64,000 nucleotides of DNA from Ornithodoros turicata (GCF_037126465.1 NC_088209.1:1674001-1738000), one strand, 5' to 3'; counted from the stretch's first letter, positions 45,208-57,293 are shown. Made by a program: numbers and translations. Notes: generated by a model not told the origin, from the letters alone.

Positions 45208-47901
45208 ATGCAGTCAACGAACTTTCTACGAATGCGAAAACTCATGGAGAAACGTAGCCGATACCTACATCATCTACGGATCTACACCCACCACCTGGCT
45301 GACAACACAGTACCTAAAGGCCTCACCCCTAAAAGAGTTCCTGCATTAGGAAAACTGACACCTGAACTAGAGCTAGAGTGGGCATCAGCCCTTAACAACA
45401 CAGCCCGTACGTTTCTAGAAATATTAAAGAAACAGTGCCACGCGCAACTCGCTACGATCCAGGCCCCTATGAAAAATATCAGTCTCACCGACGCGGAGGC
45501 AAACACTCTCGAACTACACATTCAACAACTCAACCGCGAGCTAGCTAACAAGGAACACTCAAAACTCGGAAAACCTAATTCCAACAACGACACAGAAACC
45601 GGACCCACTAACACAACACACGCAGCAGCCGAACAAATAATTTCCAGCACCACAACCACAACTCTCCGCAACATCGCTGAGTCACCCCGAGAAAACGCTG
45701 ACGCAAGCACCGTAATAGATATATCACGCTCACTAACCAGCGACGAACTACAAGTCCTCTCTAGGAGGTTAACATTCTGTCCTACACTCAATTCTGTTAA
45801 CGAATACGAAATCCACAAAGACATATCAGACTTTGCGAGACGGCTACGCCTTAGAGAATTCTTCGCTCATACAACACAAGAAAACAACAGCGACCTCCGA
45901 CTACCATCAACCTGGACACCAAATCACGGCCGAGAACCCGCATTAGACCTGTACATTAAACAAGTAAGCAACGACATCCTTCGCGGTATTTCCCAAAGCT
46001 CGCGTGGTCACAACCTCACTAAAACACAGCGTGACATCATCAAAGCGCTAGCTGACAGAGATGATATCATTATCAAGCCCGCAGATAAGGGTGGGAGTAT
46101 CGTCATCTGGCCCACAGATAAATATATTTCTGAAGCTCATAGGCAACTCAACAATACGCAACACTACCTCAAACTGGACCATGACCCAACAAAAGAGTAC
46201 ACGGCGCTAATAACCCATACCATACAGGACCTCCACGAACGAAAGCTCATCACACGTGATGACCTCAGATATCTCACCCCATCAAACACAGGCGCAGGTC
46301 GTTTCTATTTACTGCCCAAAATCCACAAGGTACACGCCAACGAGCTCTATACGGCTGACATCCCCAGCAGGCCAATTGTATCTAATAACAACACACCAAC
46401 AGAAAGACTCTCGAAATTCCTGGACCACTATTTAAACCATATTCCGACAACACTGCCATCGCATGTACAAGACACACCCCACCTCCTCAGAATAATCAGA
46501 GATATAAACAACACTCGTACATTTGGTAGGGACACAATACTAGCCACGCTGGATGTGACATCACTGTATACTAACATCCCACACAACGACGGAATCACAG
46601 CCCTCTGCAATACCCTTTCTACAACAAACACCAGAAAAGACACGGAAACCATACTCGCTCTAATGGACTTGGTCCTTAAACTGAACTACTTCGAGTTCAA
46701 TGGCGAACACTACCTACAAGTACACGGCACAAGTATGGGCACACCTGTTGCACTCACATATGCAAATATCTTCATGGGGTTCTTAGAAAACAAAGTTCTC
46801 AGCGCCCTCTCATTGAAACCCACGGTGTACCTTCGATACATCGATGATATACTGATAATATGGGAACACGGGGAACATGAATTTCAAAAGTTCATAGATC
46901 TACTGAACACTGCGCATAGCAACATAAAGTTCACATCACAACAGTCAACTCACTTAATTAACTTCCTCGACACCACAACATCACTGGACAACGGCAACCT
47001 CATCACAACCCTGTACAAAAAACCAACTGACAAACAACAATACCTTCACTTCAAGAGTCATCACCCGCGTCACTGTAAGGTTGGAATTCCTAATGGGCAG
47101 AGTGTAAGACTACGCAGGATTTGTTCAAACGACACAGATTACGCTGAGAAGCTTGACGAACTCTGCAGTACACTTGCCCAAAGGGACTATCCAGACTCCC
47201 TCCTAACCAAATTCCGTCGCAAGGCACTCACACTCGATCGAGACGAGGTTCTGGAAAACCGAAAAAATCCTGACGCGTGCCAAATAAGCTTCATCACAAG
47301 ATATTCCAACGCACTTCCAAACATCAAATCCATTCTACAGAAGCACGAACCCCTCATCCAAAGCAGTGACCGACTTAGCAATATATTCACAAATCCCATA
47401 CAGGTGACATACCGACGCGCAAAAAACCTGGCAGACTCCTTGGTCAATGCCAAAATCAGCAAAACAATCACCCCGTACACGGGAACACGACCCTGCAACC
47501 TCCCGCGCTGCAAAACATGCAAGCACGTTCAACACGCTAACTCCATCAAAAGCACTGCGAGCAATTACACCCACCCCGTTAACCACGCATTCACATGCAC
47601 AAGCTCCAATGTCATATACTGCATTGAATGCGGCGACTGCTCTATGCAATACATTGGTGAAACCGGCCAACAAATGAACAACCGCCTTACCGGACACAGA
47701 ACCGACACGTCCAACAAACTCCCCCAAAGCAGTCGCCGAACACTTTAACGTTCCTGGTCACAATTTTGACAACATTAAACTATATATTCTAGAAACCGGG
47801 TTTAGATCCACACGTGACAGACGTGATAGGGAGTCTTATCTCATATACAAGTTCAACGCTCTTCACCCGTCCGGTATCAACAAATCACAAGGCACCCTAG
47901 A
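45208..47901 (+). CDS. Penelope-like RT/GIY-YIG endonuclease ORF2, single frameshift near end
   Basis: An 846-codon frame (45208-47748). The N-terminal region is followed by IIKPADKGGSIVI, palm motif DVTSLYTNIP, HGTSMGTPVA and catalytic YLRYIDDIL (near 46831). A Cys-rich linker (LPRCKTCKHV) leads to the GIY-YIG start VIYCIECGDC..QYIGET (near 47618). A run of five C at about 47718-47722, against four in the inverted partner, shifts the frame. The matching nuclease C-terminus continues in another frame to about 47901. Apart from that base the gene is intact. An AATAAA follows at about 47915. Confidence 0.9.
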
Positions 47902-48504
47902 AACACTTCACAAATAAAATATGCTTTTCCCTTCTACCTCCATTATCATTTTTGTTATGTTCTGCATGGCCACTGCTTTCTACTGTCTTTATTGCATGCC
48001 ACAACTTTGCATTACACTGTAAAAAAACTACCGTAAAATTTACGTATATTTTAATGGCAGCTATGTTGCCGAACTTTTCCCGTTAAAATTACGGCCACTT
48101 CTGGAGAAGTACTGCCGTTAAATTTACGGTAATTTTGATGTAACCAGAATGCTGGTTTTTCCCGTGAAAATTACAGTGTCTTACAAAAAATGCAGCCGTA
48201 AAATTTACAGGGATTTTAATGGCAGCTATGTTGCCGGCTCTTTCCCGTAATTGTCACGGCCACCTGACAGAGTCGGCTTTTGGTTGAAGTGTGCAGTGCA
48301 TTAATTCCCACAAATTTGGGAACAGCACCGTAGGATGTGTAATTGTGTGTCTTCTTTTAATGGAATTGCAAGTCATGCAGTACTGTGTGACACAAGTCAT
48401 AGAGTACAGGATCAAGCATTTATTGTACATACAGAGAAAGGGTGGAAAATCTGTGAAGTCTGTTGAACCCGCTGCGATCAAAACAACATCTTAGAGTTGC
48501 AAAG

Positions 48505-49105
48505 TACATTAAGTGTATCTGGTTACCAAGTAAAATGTTCCCTTACACTTCTGCTGTTTTCGAAACAATCCCCAGAACTTCTTCGTAGGTTGTGGCTCTG
48601 TTCTTCAGCTTGCTGCCACTGCACGGCTGATACACAGTATACTCCTGTAAGAAAGAAAATGCAGGATATGTAGTACGACAGTGCTACCATTGGAATGCAG
48701 CTCCACATGCACACACATTACACATTCAGTAAGGTGGCACTAGTACAGACACCTTTATGGTGGTGGCTGAGTACTTTCCAATACAAGCGAAGAAATATCT
48801 TAAGGTCTTATACTGGTCATAAAGATCTTAAATCACTCATATTTGATTTAAATTTTGTTAGACAATGATGACTTTGTGTGGAGCGACTGTGTGAAGACGC
48901 AATGATGTTAGAGTGTTTGTCATTAGATGTGGTCTAAAATTGTTGTAAAGAAGAATATGTTTGGTTACAAAATAACCATGCTGCACTAATATAATCACAA
49001 ATGTCACTGAGATTATTTCAGGAAATACATGCCAAGCAATTCAACAAGTAGTTCCAATCACAAGATATGTGTTAAATGAAAGAATCAGCAACGCCGTCGG
49101 TGAAG
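48505..49105. other. Unassigned interior of the 6.5-kb element
   Basis: No persuasive gene; short frames only. An inverted AAGATCTTAA-like AT-rich stretch near 48800 is the only feature noted. Confidence 0.3.
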
Positions 49106-49111
49106 CAACTA

Positions 49112-49884
49112 TACCGGGTGTTTCAGTTAGATCCCCTGGCTAAATAATTCGCGAACGGGTGCACCAATCCACGAACTTTCTTTTTTACAAGTATCTGTCC
49201 GATACCACCCACAAGCTGCACACCGTGTGAATGAGTGGGAGGCACTCATTATTAAAATAAAAATGCAAATGAGTTTCGTCAAAAAGCGTATCTTCTAAAG
49301 CAGGGCGCTGTCGGCATTAAAATGGGTACTACCCCTTTTGGGACCTTCAGTGGACACCTTTTAGAGAAAAACCTGCCACCGAAGCGGGTCATTTGTTGCA
49401 GTAATTAATTGGTTTCGGTTTACATATTTTTGTCGCGGCTGGTCGCGGCGAAGCGCAAAAGGGCGTATTTTATTGGTGTAATTCATTAATGTAAGGACGT
49501 AATTTATTGATGGATAAGGGAGTGAAAGAGCGTCCTTTTGCGCTGCGCCGCGACCAGCCGCGACAAAAATACGTAAACCGAAACCAATTAATTACTGCAA
49601 CAAATGACCCGCTTCGGTGGCAGATTTTTCTCTAAAAGGTGTCCATTGAAGGTCTCAAAAGGGGTAGTACCCATTTTAATGCCGACAGCGCCCTGCTTCA
49701 GAAGTTACGCTTTTTTACGAAACTCATTTGCATTTTTATTTTAATAATGAGCGCCTCCCACTCATTCACACGGTGTGCAGCTTGTAGGTGGTATCGGACA
49801 GATACTTGTAAAAAAGAAAGTTCGTGGATTGGTGCACCCGTTCGCGAATTATTTAGCCCGGGGATTTAACTGAAACACCCGGTA
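49112..49884. mobile_element. 773-bp palindromic MITE, TACCGGGTGTTTCA termini
   Basis: It starts TACCGGGTGTTTCAGTTA and ends with the complement, flanked by TA. The two halves are almost perfect reverse complements around a short AT-rich centre near 49490, including a TCGCGGCTGGTCGCGGC segment. Foldback MITEs with ACCGGGTGT-type ends are common in arthropods. No genuine coding capacity. Confidence 0.85.
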
Positions 49885-49885
49885 T

Positions 49886-50600
49886 ATTTTTCATTTTGAT
49901 GACTAGTGCCATGGGGGATGCATGCAGGAATGAGAAGGTTAGTTTACGGCAAATCATTGCACTAATCTCTCCATGCACCAGAGAATTGCGCGCTTGTGTT
50001 TTTTACATAAAATATGTACCACATAAATTCGCTGCACCCTAATGTCCTTCATACTGACACATGCACGTCCCGCACCTGTACTACTCATCACCGAAAAAAA
50101 AAAGGGAGAGAAAGCACACAATTTCCATATTGAATCTAACACTGATATCTTTGTTCCATGCACAAATCATGATTGGAACCACCTCCCCATTTGCCTTGCA
50201 TCCATTTTACCCACTAATCATTTTACGTCGCACCAGTATAACATTTTGTAATCAAAGTGTACTTTCTTTACTACTCAGTTTTTAGACTATAGTCATAACA
50301 AAGAAACAACTGTGTAATGCTTCTTAAATTCTGGATGAATAAATACTATGGAGAGCAGAGCACAGCATCGCGGTGCACCAGCCTTACAGAGGGTACCACC
50401 ACCAACAACAACTTTATTTGTGACCTTGGAGAGTGGGGAGTTTCATCGCCGCAGGCGATACTCTACTCCATTGCTGGTTGGAATGGGGGGAATAAAATAA
50501 CGAGCCCCTTCACAATAACGATCGAAGTCCGATGGTGTCCAGAAATGTCAGAAGAGCTTTGAGCGCAGAGCCCAGCCCAGCCGAGCCCACACAATTAGGC
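49886..50600. other. Unassigned interior, no gene recognised
   Basis: Contains only short frames. I see no domain, no long repeat and no element border. Confidence 0.3.
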
Positions 50601-50605
50601 ACAGC

Positions 50606-51033
50606 GAATTAGGGCAACGCCCCCAACAGTCTGTTTGTGAAGGGTACCTACGGAAAATGCGTAAATTCGACATCGCGCATCCCATATATTCCCACTCGTG
50701 ACATCGTTCATTTTACTCACAAACGTTCTTCATGATGACTCAAAACAGCACATCAAAAAATTTTTGCTTCAGAGATGGTCGAAATTACGTTGCGAACGAC
50801 ATTGTGTTACGAACCTAACTTCGACCATCCCTGAAGCATTTTTTTTTAAATGTGCTGTTTTGAGTCGTCACGAAGAACGTTTGTGGTGTGTGAGTAAAAT
50901 GAACGATGTCACGAGTGGGAAGTGTTTGTGGGAAGTGTTCGTGGGAAGTGTATATGGGATACGCACTGTGGAATTTACGTATTTTCCATAGACACCCCTC
51001 ATAAAAAGACTGTTGGGGCCGTTGCCCTAATTC
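50606..51033. mobile_element. 428-bp foldback MITE, GAATTAGGGCAACG termini
   Basis: Inverted ends GAATTAGGGCAACG / CGTTGCCCTAATTC. The arms share CCCAACAGTC, GGAAAATRCGTAAATTC, ATGTGCTGTTTTGAGTC and TCGAAATTACGT-like blocks in inverted orientation around about 50800. Confidence 0.8.
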
Positions 51034-51147
51034 ACAATACGATGTACTCGCTATGCGAAGAAAGGGCATTTCGAGACGAACACAATGATGCAGATTACTT
51101 ACCGGTATCACAAATGGGGGACGAGTTGTGAGGTTCCCAAAACGCAA

Positions 51148-51993
51148 TGATGGCCACTAACTACTCCTACAGTGGTTAAACTATAACTACTAACTACTTC
51201 GAACTACTTCGCAATGGAGTAGTTTAACTAGAACTGCTTTTCAGGGGAGTAGTTAAAACTACTTCTTTAACTACGGCAATGTATTTGAACTACATCTATA
51301 ACTACTTAACGTTGTCCATCAACACCAATCCCTTGTAGTGTTCTTGGACACCTAAATATGAATCACAAGCAGTGATAATGATATTTAAAATATACTCTTG
51401 CGCCTACGTCGCTTAATTCACATACTGTCGTAAAGTCCACTGCCTGACTCTTGTATATTATGCGCTGACAAAAGAGCTTGCTGCGGAAATATTTTCTATG
51501 GAGTGAAAGCTTCCGCTTACGACGAACCATGTACGCCATTTACACTCAGGCTCCTTCGCCACAGATCAATGCACCACGCACAAATATCGTGGTGGGTGCC
51601 GATTGCGCCACTGTGGACCGTAAAATATTTTGGCTTAGCCACGATGATCGATCATGTAGCCACCCTGTGCGGTTTCAATGCAGATTCATGCAAATAAGGC
51701 TTCACTAGACAAGCATTAAAAGTGAAGATTTAGTACACATGCATGGCACAATTGCTCTACACCTCCGTTCTCATCAAACATGTAGCTCAAGGTAAAAGTC
51801 GGAAGCACAGTCGTGTCGTAAAGCTTGCGGCAAAATCGGAAGTAGTTGGCACGTGCAGTTACCTAACTACTGTAGTTACCTACTCGAAATAGTAGTTTAA
51901 CTAGTAGTTGCGACTACATTTCTACGAGTAGTTGATAACTACTTTTTAACTACATTCAGGTAGTTTAAGTAGTAGTTTAACTACTGGCCATCA
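51148..51993. mobile_element. 846-bp MITE with TGATGGCCA ends and TAGTTTAACTACT subterminal repeats
   Basis: Ends TGATGGCCA and TGGCCATCA. About 150 bp at each side consist of repeated AACTACTT / AAGTAGTT text in inverted arrangement. The unique middle has short frames only. The TSD is unclear. Confidence 0.7.
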
Positions 51994-51999
51994 CCGCCA

Positions 52000-53710
52000 A
52001 AACGTACCATATTTTATAAATGAGGCAACTTCGCGATCTTTTATCTCCTCAAAGGCAAACCTTAGGATCTTCAGAACTTCGTATGCAGTGCTACCCACCC
52101 CAGACAATACGCGGAAAACAAATTCAGCTGAATATGTCAAAAAGTTGTGATGATACGCAGCATCAAACTGCGTAGGAAGCGCAATGGTCGAAATACCCAC
52201 ATCTGAATCATATTGCATTAAAAAATAACCACCAATTATTTTCAACTTCTTTGAGCGCCAATATGCCTCCTAGGGACAAGACTTTAAAATATGTTTGAAA
52301 GAAAAAAAATTTAAGAGGTCGACCGGACCACCCTGCCTGATCCGTGGTGAAATCACCCAGCTCTCAATATATTAAGATAGGCAGCTACATGTACTAGCCA
52401 GCGACCAGTAGCTTTACTCAACGACTTTGTTTCCGACAAAAAATAAGGAGAGGGACACCGAACATTATCCGCCATGCTATGCACTTATTGCAGCAAATTC
52501 TAAGTGGGTAAAAAGGCGCGATTTCAATCGCAAAGGAATGCTAATGTTCAAGGGTGGACAAGCAGCATGCCAACCTAACAAAATACCCTAATTTCATGTG
52601 AAGTTATAAGGGACACCAGCTCCTTATGTTCTACCTTTCGAGACATAGGTGTGACATTTAAGTTATGAACACTACAAGCATGTGTTACAGTCACTAAAGA
52701 ACGGCGATACAATCGGCTAAATAAAATAAGCCGGAATAATATCAGTTTCTAGTTGAAATGTGCTACTGCAGAGTGAAGGATTGAAACGATAAGGTGATGC
52801 AAGACCGATTGATGATAAAAATTGAAATACTCACTCTGTGTCACAAGAAACCTTGCAAAAGAGATGCCCCCTCCTGGGTCTTCTTTCAGAAAGTGATCCA
52901 AGGCCAAGCGTGTCTTGGATGCCTTTCCACGCGACTTGGCCAGGAAGGATGGCGTGCCCAGAAGTGACCATCTCTGCTGGAACAGATTGGAACCGAACAA
53001 ATTAGGCAGGCGTCAAGAACACGTAAAACATGTTCAACAATCACGACATCGTACAAGTAACACAACATCGACAAGTACATACGCATATGAAGCACATCAT
53101 ATGTCCTATACGCATGTTCTTAGATCTTTTCACCTAGAATACAAAATTTACACCAGAACGGTTTAGCATTCAGTATCTTGAAGCACTGATGTGGGACAAA
53201 GAAGTAAATCTAACACATCAGCAAGTAACTTACCCCCAGGTAACATCAGTGGGCATATGCGCACGGAGCTTGCTCAGTTTCTTATAGCCGGCAGTAACTT
53301 CAAGTAACAGTGCTTGGAAATAGTACACAGGATCTTTTTTTTTTCTTTTCGCGTACAATAAGGTGAAAGTACGCGTCGTCTGGGAGTACAGTACGTTTAT
53401 TTTTGCTCCGCCAGCGGGATTTGAACTTCTAATCTGCTCAGTGAGGCGCCCCCGTTGTGCCTAGTAAGGAAGACGTAATCGTGCAATAATTAAACGTGCG
53501 CTGCGGATACACCTTTCGGCAATGCGAAGTATGATCACAGCGCAATGTGAGGTGAGTGTTGAGACACAATAACACTTTACACATACCTGAAACCCGCTGC
53601 ATTTGGACACATGGAACTTGCATTGACTTCCCCGTCGCCATTTGCAAACGCCGTCTGTCAATTTGAAAATGACGCTGGCGATGACGATGTGTGCGCCCTT
53701 CGCCATCGTT
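52000..53710 (-). other. Coding-like patches of an unrecognised spliced gene
   Basis: Three minus-strand stretches look protein-coding. 53706-53587 starts with ATG and ends at CAG|GTATGT. 53330-53235 reads YYFQALLLEVTAGYKKL.. before a GGTAAG. 52987-52858 (QRWSLLGTPSFLAKSRGK..) is preceded by CCAG and followed by AGGTTT. A further open frame lies at 52245-51991. Exon phases do not join cleanly by eye, and I recognise no family. It could be the decayed gene of the TA-flanked element. Confidence 0.3.
53403..53465 (-). repeat. tRNA-derived SINE or tRNA-like fragment
   Basis: The minus strand has an A-box-like TAGGCACAACGGGGG and, 37 bp on, a perfect B-box-type GTTCAAATCCC. The flanks do not form an acceptor stem, so a functional tRNA is unlikely. 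A SINE head or tRNA pseudogene is more probable. Confidence 0.4.
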
Positions 53711-54504
53711 GACTCTGCAAATGCCCCGACGCGGCTACACTGCTGCCGGCAACATTGCGCGCTGCAGCCCTGTTCTGTTTCTTTTTGGCACGAATTTTTC
53801 TGTCCGTTTATGTAATCTCTGTGTATATTAGAAATCCGTCATGCTGTTCCCAGCGTAAGTAGCCTTTGTAGTGAAGAAGCTGGCAGTGTAGGCCGGGCCC
53901 CAGTGTCGTTGCGTTTCTGTCGCTAGTACACGCTGCACAAGTGCACTTTGTCTTATTAAATATCCTGAACAGTAAACGCTCCCGTCTGTTCGTGTCTGTT
54001 TTTCGTGTGTTCTTGTCTTTAGAGCACACGGTATGCTACACAATTATATACACTGTTTGTAAGACATCCCGAGGTGTGAACGTACAGCAGTAGATACTGA
54101 AGTTACTGTAGTATGAAATTGGCATCTAATGAAATACAATGCATAGCAACACTGTGCCACCATATGCATGTGTACCTGTACTGCAATCAACCATTTATTA
54201 AAATTCACTGTTTCCAGCAAGCGTAGCACAATGTCAGATACTGGAAAGCAATGTGACAGTATGGAGGACTACCGTAAAATATACAGCCATTTGACCGTAA
54301 TCGGGATTACGGACACACTACCGTCTTATTTACGGTGATAACGTCATAATTACGGCATATTTCAGTGGTGCCGTATTAATTACACTACTTGGACCGTATT
54401 TCCAATTACGGTAGCATACCTGTTCTTTTTACGGCAAAAAATGGATTTTGACAGTAAAATTTACGGCAATTTTTTACAGTGTATAAATATTAAAAAGAAA
54501 AAAC

Positions 54505-54917
54505 CCTCTGCTGGTTCTGGAATTTTCCCCACGTAACCACAAACCTCCTTATCTTTCGCTATGCTTGCCAATTCTTGCCTGTTGTCCCGTTTCGTCCACG
54601 TGTTCGTGAACCTTCCATTTTTCTGTAACCGGTCTGTAGCCTAGATCACTACGTTCACATAATCCCCTCCACACTCTAACAAAGCAGCCATTCACTCCGG
54701 CCGTAAAAGCCCGTACGGAACCTTTCTTCCCTCCGGGCTGTTGACCCACAATTCGCATGAACCTTTAAACACGTCACACCTAACCCTTTAAATACAATGC
54801 CAATGATGAGGACGGTGCCCAGAAGAAGAACAGTCTCTGTTCGAAATATCGGCGGCTTCTGTCCTGAGGCAACTCCCTTCCTACATTCTACCGGTTCGCT
54901 GGATTTCTACCCATCTA
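54505..54917 (+). repeat. 3' pseudo-LTR of the complete Penelope-like copy
   Basis: Matches 43852-44263 nearly base for base and ends CCCATCTA directly at the 13-bp target duplication (54917-54929). It is displaced from the rest of the PLE by the 6.5-kb TA-flanked insertion. Confidence 0.85.
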
Positions 54918-55428
54918 TATTCCAAGTATGTTCGCCTCGGGGAGGGGATGGGTGAGGGTGTTTTGTAAGCGGTGTGTGGCACTCAGTTTTGCAGCTTTTA
55001 TGGCTTCTTTTGCCTTTCTTGCAGACAATTTGGAGGGGTGTTGGGGGTGTCTTAGCGGGGTGTAGGGGATGCTTGAAAAATCCCTGCGACCCGATTTTAC
55101 GGAGCACAAAGTTGAAACATTCGTTGAAGGTTACCAAGCAAAAAAGTGCCTCAATGTCACTTCGGGGATGGTCTCGAAGGTTCTGTGGCAAAGTGCAATG
55201 CGCTGGCGCGTATTACGGAGTCTTTGTTTGCCGTCTCCAAATCAACCGCTGCCAAATAACGCCGCCATCTTTCTTCGTAAGACTGCTCGGGAGCTCTCGC
55301 ACGATTCCGCCGTAAGCTGCGAAGATTTTGCGATGCGCGCCCTTCGTGAATCTACACTTCGTCGTAACTTTCCCGTACGACGGGGTTACGACAGATTCCG
55401 TCGCACGAGCTCTTTGTGAATCCGACCC

Positions 55429-56715
55429 CTGGCCAATAGTATTAGTTCTGCCCATCCTTTCTTGTTTCCCGGTCTCGCTGGCATGGGACGCGCGGACGTC
55501 TGCATTACAATTGAATGCGAAAACTTTGTCAAATTGTGTCTTTCATTTCCTCCTCATTCTTTCCCAAAAAAAAACTTGAAACGTGAACAAGTGCAAACTA
55601 ACCGCAGACAGTCTCGAAACACACACACACACACACAATAAAGCTTTTACAAGCATAAGATGGACCGTCACGGCGGGAGCTCTGCCCAGGCGCTAACTTG
55701 ACCTGCCAGCCTCTCGTCACCAACGTGTGGCAGACATTGAAAATAAAATACATAACTAAATTAATAAAGCATGAACTGTGTGCTGCTCTCGCTATACAGT
55801 TGCGCAACGGCACTGTTACCAAAGGTACAGCGATGACTCAAAAGCAAAAGATCACAGGTCCTTAGCAGCGCTGCCATAATTGATATGGCAAAGTGCACAT
55901 TATATTTTACTAGGTACATCAGTTACAAACGGCGCTTCATTCGCTGACTATAACCATGCCATGTACATATTATGTACATGGCAAAATCCCAACGTCTACC
56001 ACGCGTTTCAGGTACGTTACGACGTCTTCATATTGAATAGGGAGCATACAAAAAATAGCGTCGAAATAGTTCCATCTCTTCCACCGACGCGAATGGATGT
56101 CAGCCGAAATTGCCGGAAGTAGGTTATGAAGTGCTGTAGCTGAGCGCTCTGAAGAGGTGATACTTGCTGAGGTCAACTGGAAATGAAATCCTCGCTGAAC
56201 GGGAGACGGAAATGTTCGGGGAGGAAGGGCAGGTGGCTTACCATGCTGAACCACTCTCCTACTTCTTCATTGCCCTGCAGACGGTACTCGAGCCAAGCTC
56301 GTCCAGCGTTTCATTTATCGCCTTCGCATAATGAAAGTCGCAGCCACTTATTCACACGGTCAGCACTGAACACTGTCACTGCTGCATTCATAGCAGCAAC
56401 TTCCAAGTCAAACATCCAGTGAGCTGAGCCTTATAGTGTTTCCAAGTGGATGAAACGGTGCAGGGGTGCGTCACGAATTACACCAAAGATTTATTCATAG
56501 GCGGCTGTGTCACATCGCCTGGTCAGCGCAGACATCAAAAGGTGACACTCTCCTCGTATCGACACATGAAGGGTGTACAACTGCCCGGGATTCATGAATT
56601 CTGGTGAGTTATTCTTAAAATTTCCGTCCCCATGAGGAGAATTCAGGGACATTCCCTCTGAACGCTTGTTATTATCACTTGTTGTTAACGAAACTGGCGT
56701 AGTTGGTAATTACTG
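55429..56715. other. Non-coding sequence with an (AC)n microsatellite
   Basis: An AC run lies at about 55619-55638. No supported gene; the frames near 55880-56250 lack domains. Confidence 0.4.
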
Positions 56716-56798
56716 ATGGGAACCATGGACGCGCCAGGCATAACGGGGACAACTTCTGTCTCTGTCCCCGTAATGCCTGACGCGTCCATGTTTCCCAT
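56716..56798. repeat. Perfect-looking 83-bp hairpin
   Basis: ATGGGAACCATGGACGCG at 56716 pairs with its complement ending at 56798. The stem of about 36 bp contains CAGGCAT and CGGGGACA blocks, has few mismatches, and the loop is about 11 bases. It may be a tiny foldback element or a small structured RNA. Confidence 0.65.
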
Positions 56799-56819
56799 TA
56801 ATAAAGATAAGTTGTTGCT

Positions 56820-57110
56820 AAAATAGCTATCCGTTTCGAAAGGTGTTGCGTTTCGTATTAAGAAGACGTTTAAACACTTCACCTTGACATAGCGTTCAAC
56901 GCTTCGTTTTAACAAAACGTTTAAAAGTTTCATATTAACGACACGTTTAAACGTTTCGGATTCACAAAACGCTGAAACGTTTCGCATTAACAAACCACTT
57001 AAACGTCTCACATTAAATAAAACGTTTAAACGTTTCACAAGGAAACGTTTTCCAGACTATACGTGAATCGAAACGGCGTATGAAACGTTTAAACGGAAAC
57101 GTTTTAAACG
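56820..57110. repeat. AAACGTTT-rich degenerate tandem array
   Basis: At least ten copies of AAACGTTT or CGTTTAAACG, many followed by TCRYATTAA, at roughly 30-35-bp spacing. The core is self-complementary, so the array is a dense set of overlapping palindromes. Confidence 0.7.
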
Positions 57111-57139
57111 AAAGTCGGAAAAAACGTGTTAGATCCCGA

Positions 57140-57293
57140 ACCCTACTATATAAACCTTCATGTCTCGGAATTCATTTCGATAGTCGCATTCTAGTGCATC
57201 CTGCATTTCTTTAAATCTGGATTTCATTTGACGTTTCAGGTCATCAGTAAATTTGACCAATTCTTCGGCAATATTCTTGGTAGCCATACTCCT
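57140..57293 (-). other. Possible exon of an unknown coiled-coil protein
   Basis: On the minus strand a TTTTCTGCATTAG acceptor-like site (about 57294) precedes GAGTATGGCTACC. The frame then reads MATKNIAEELVKFTDDLKRQ followed by an acidic/basic helical stretch up to ATGAAG|GTTTAT near 57160-57140. It resembles the short N-terminal part of transposon-encoded ORF1-type coiled-coil proteins, but I cannot name a family. Confidence 0.3.

Larger units (their letters stand above)
48015..54481. mobile_element. 6.5-kb TA-flanked element with CACTGTAAAAAA termini
   Basis: It starts CACTGTAAAAAA and ends TTTTTTACAGTG, with TA on each side (48013-48014, 54482-54483). It separates the PLE body from its 3' pseudo-LTR. 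The inverted truncated copy lacks it, which gives the empty-site comparison. Terminal 250 bp on both sides consist of CCGTAAAATTTACGG-like motifs. The TA duplication suggests a Tc1/mariner-like mechanism. Inside, three MITEs are nested. Minus-strand coding-like patches near 53587-53706 (starting MAKGAHIVIASVIFKL and ending at CAG|GTATGT) and 52858-52987 look like exons of an unrecognised gene. Confidence 0.7.
40596..55428. mobile_element. Outer DNA element with GGGTCGGATTCACAAA termini, interrupted
   Basis: The left end GGGTCGGATTCACAAA (40596) is matched by its complement ending at 55428. CTG flanks both ends, consistent with a 3-bp target duplication (a 5-bp CCTGG reading with a shorter terminus is also possible). 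Without the nested PLE insertion the element is about 0.9 kb. The termini resemble PIF/Harbinger or ISL2EU-like ends. A short frame MDAMQSQAKRVR near 40941 is the only coding hint, so it is probably non-autonomous. Confidence 0.6.

Noticed and set aside
53403..53465. Possible functional tRNA gene
   Set aside because: A and B boxes are present but no acceptor stem or clear anticodon arm can be formed; treated as SINE or pseudogene.
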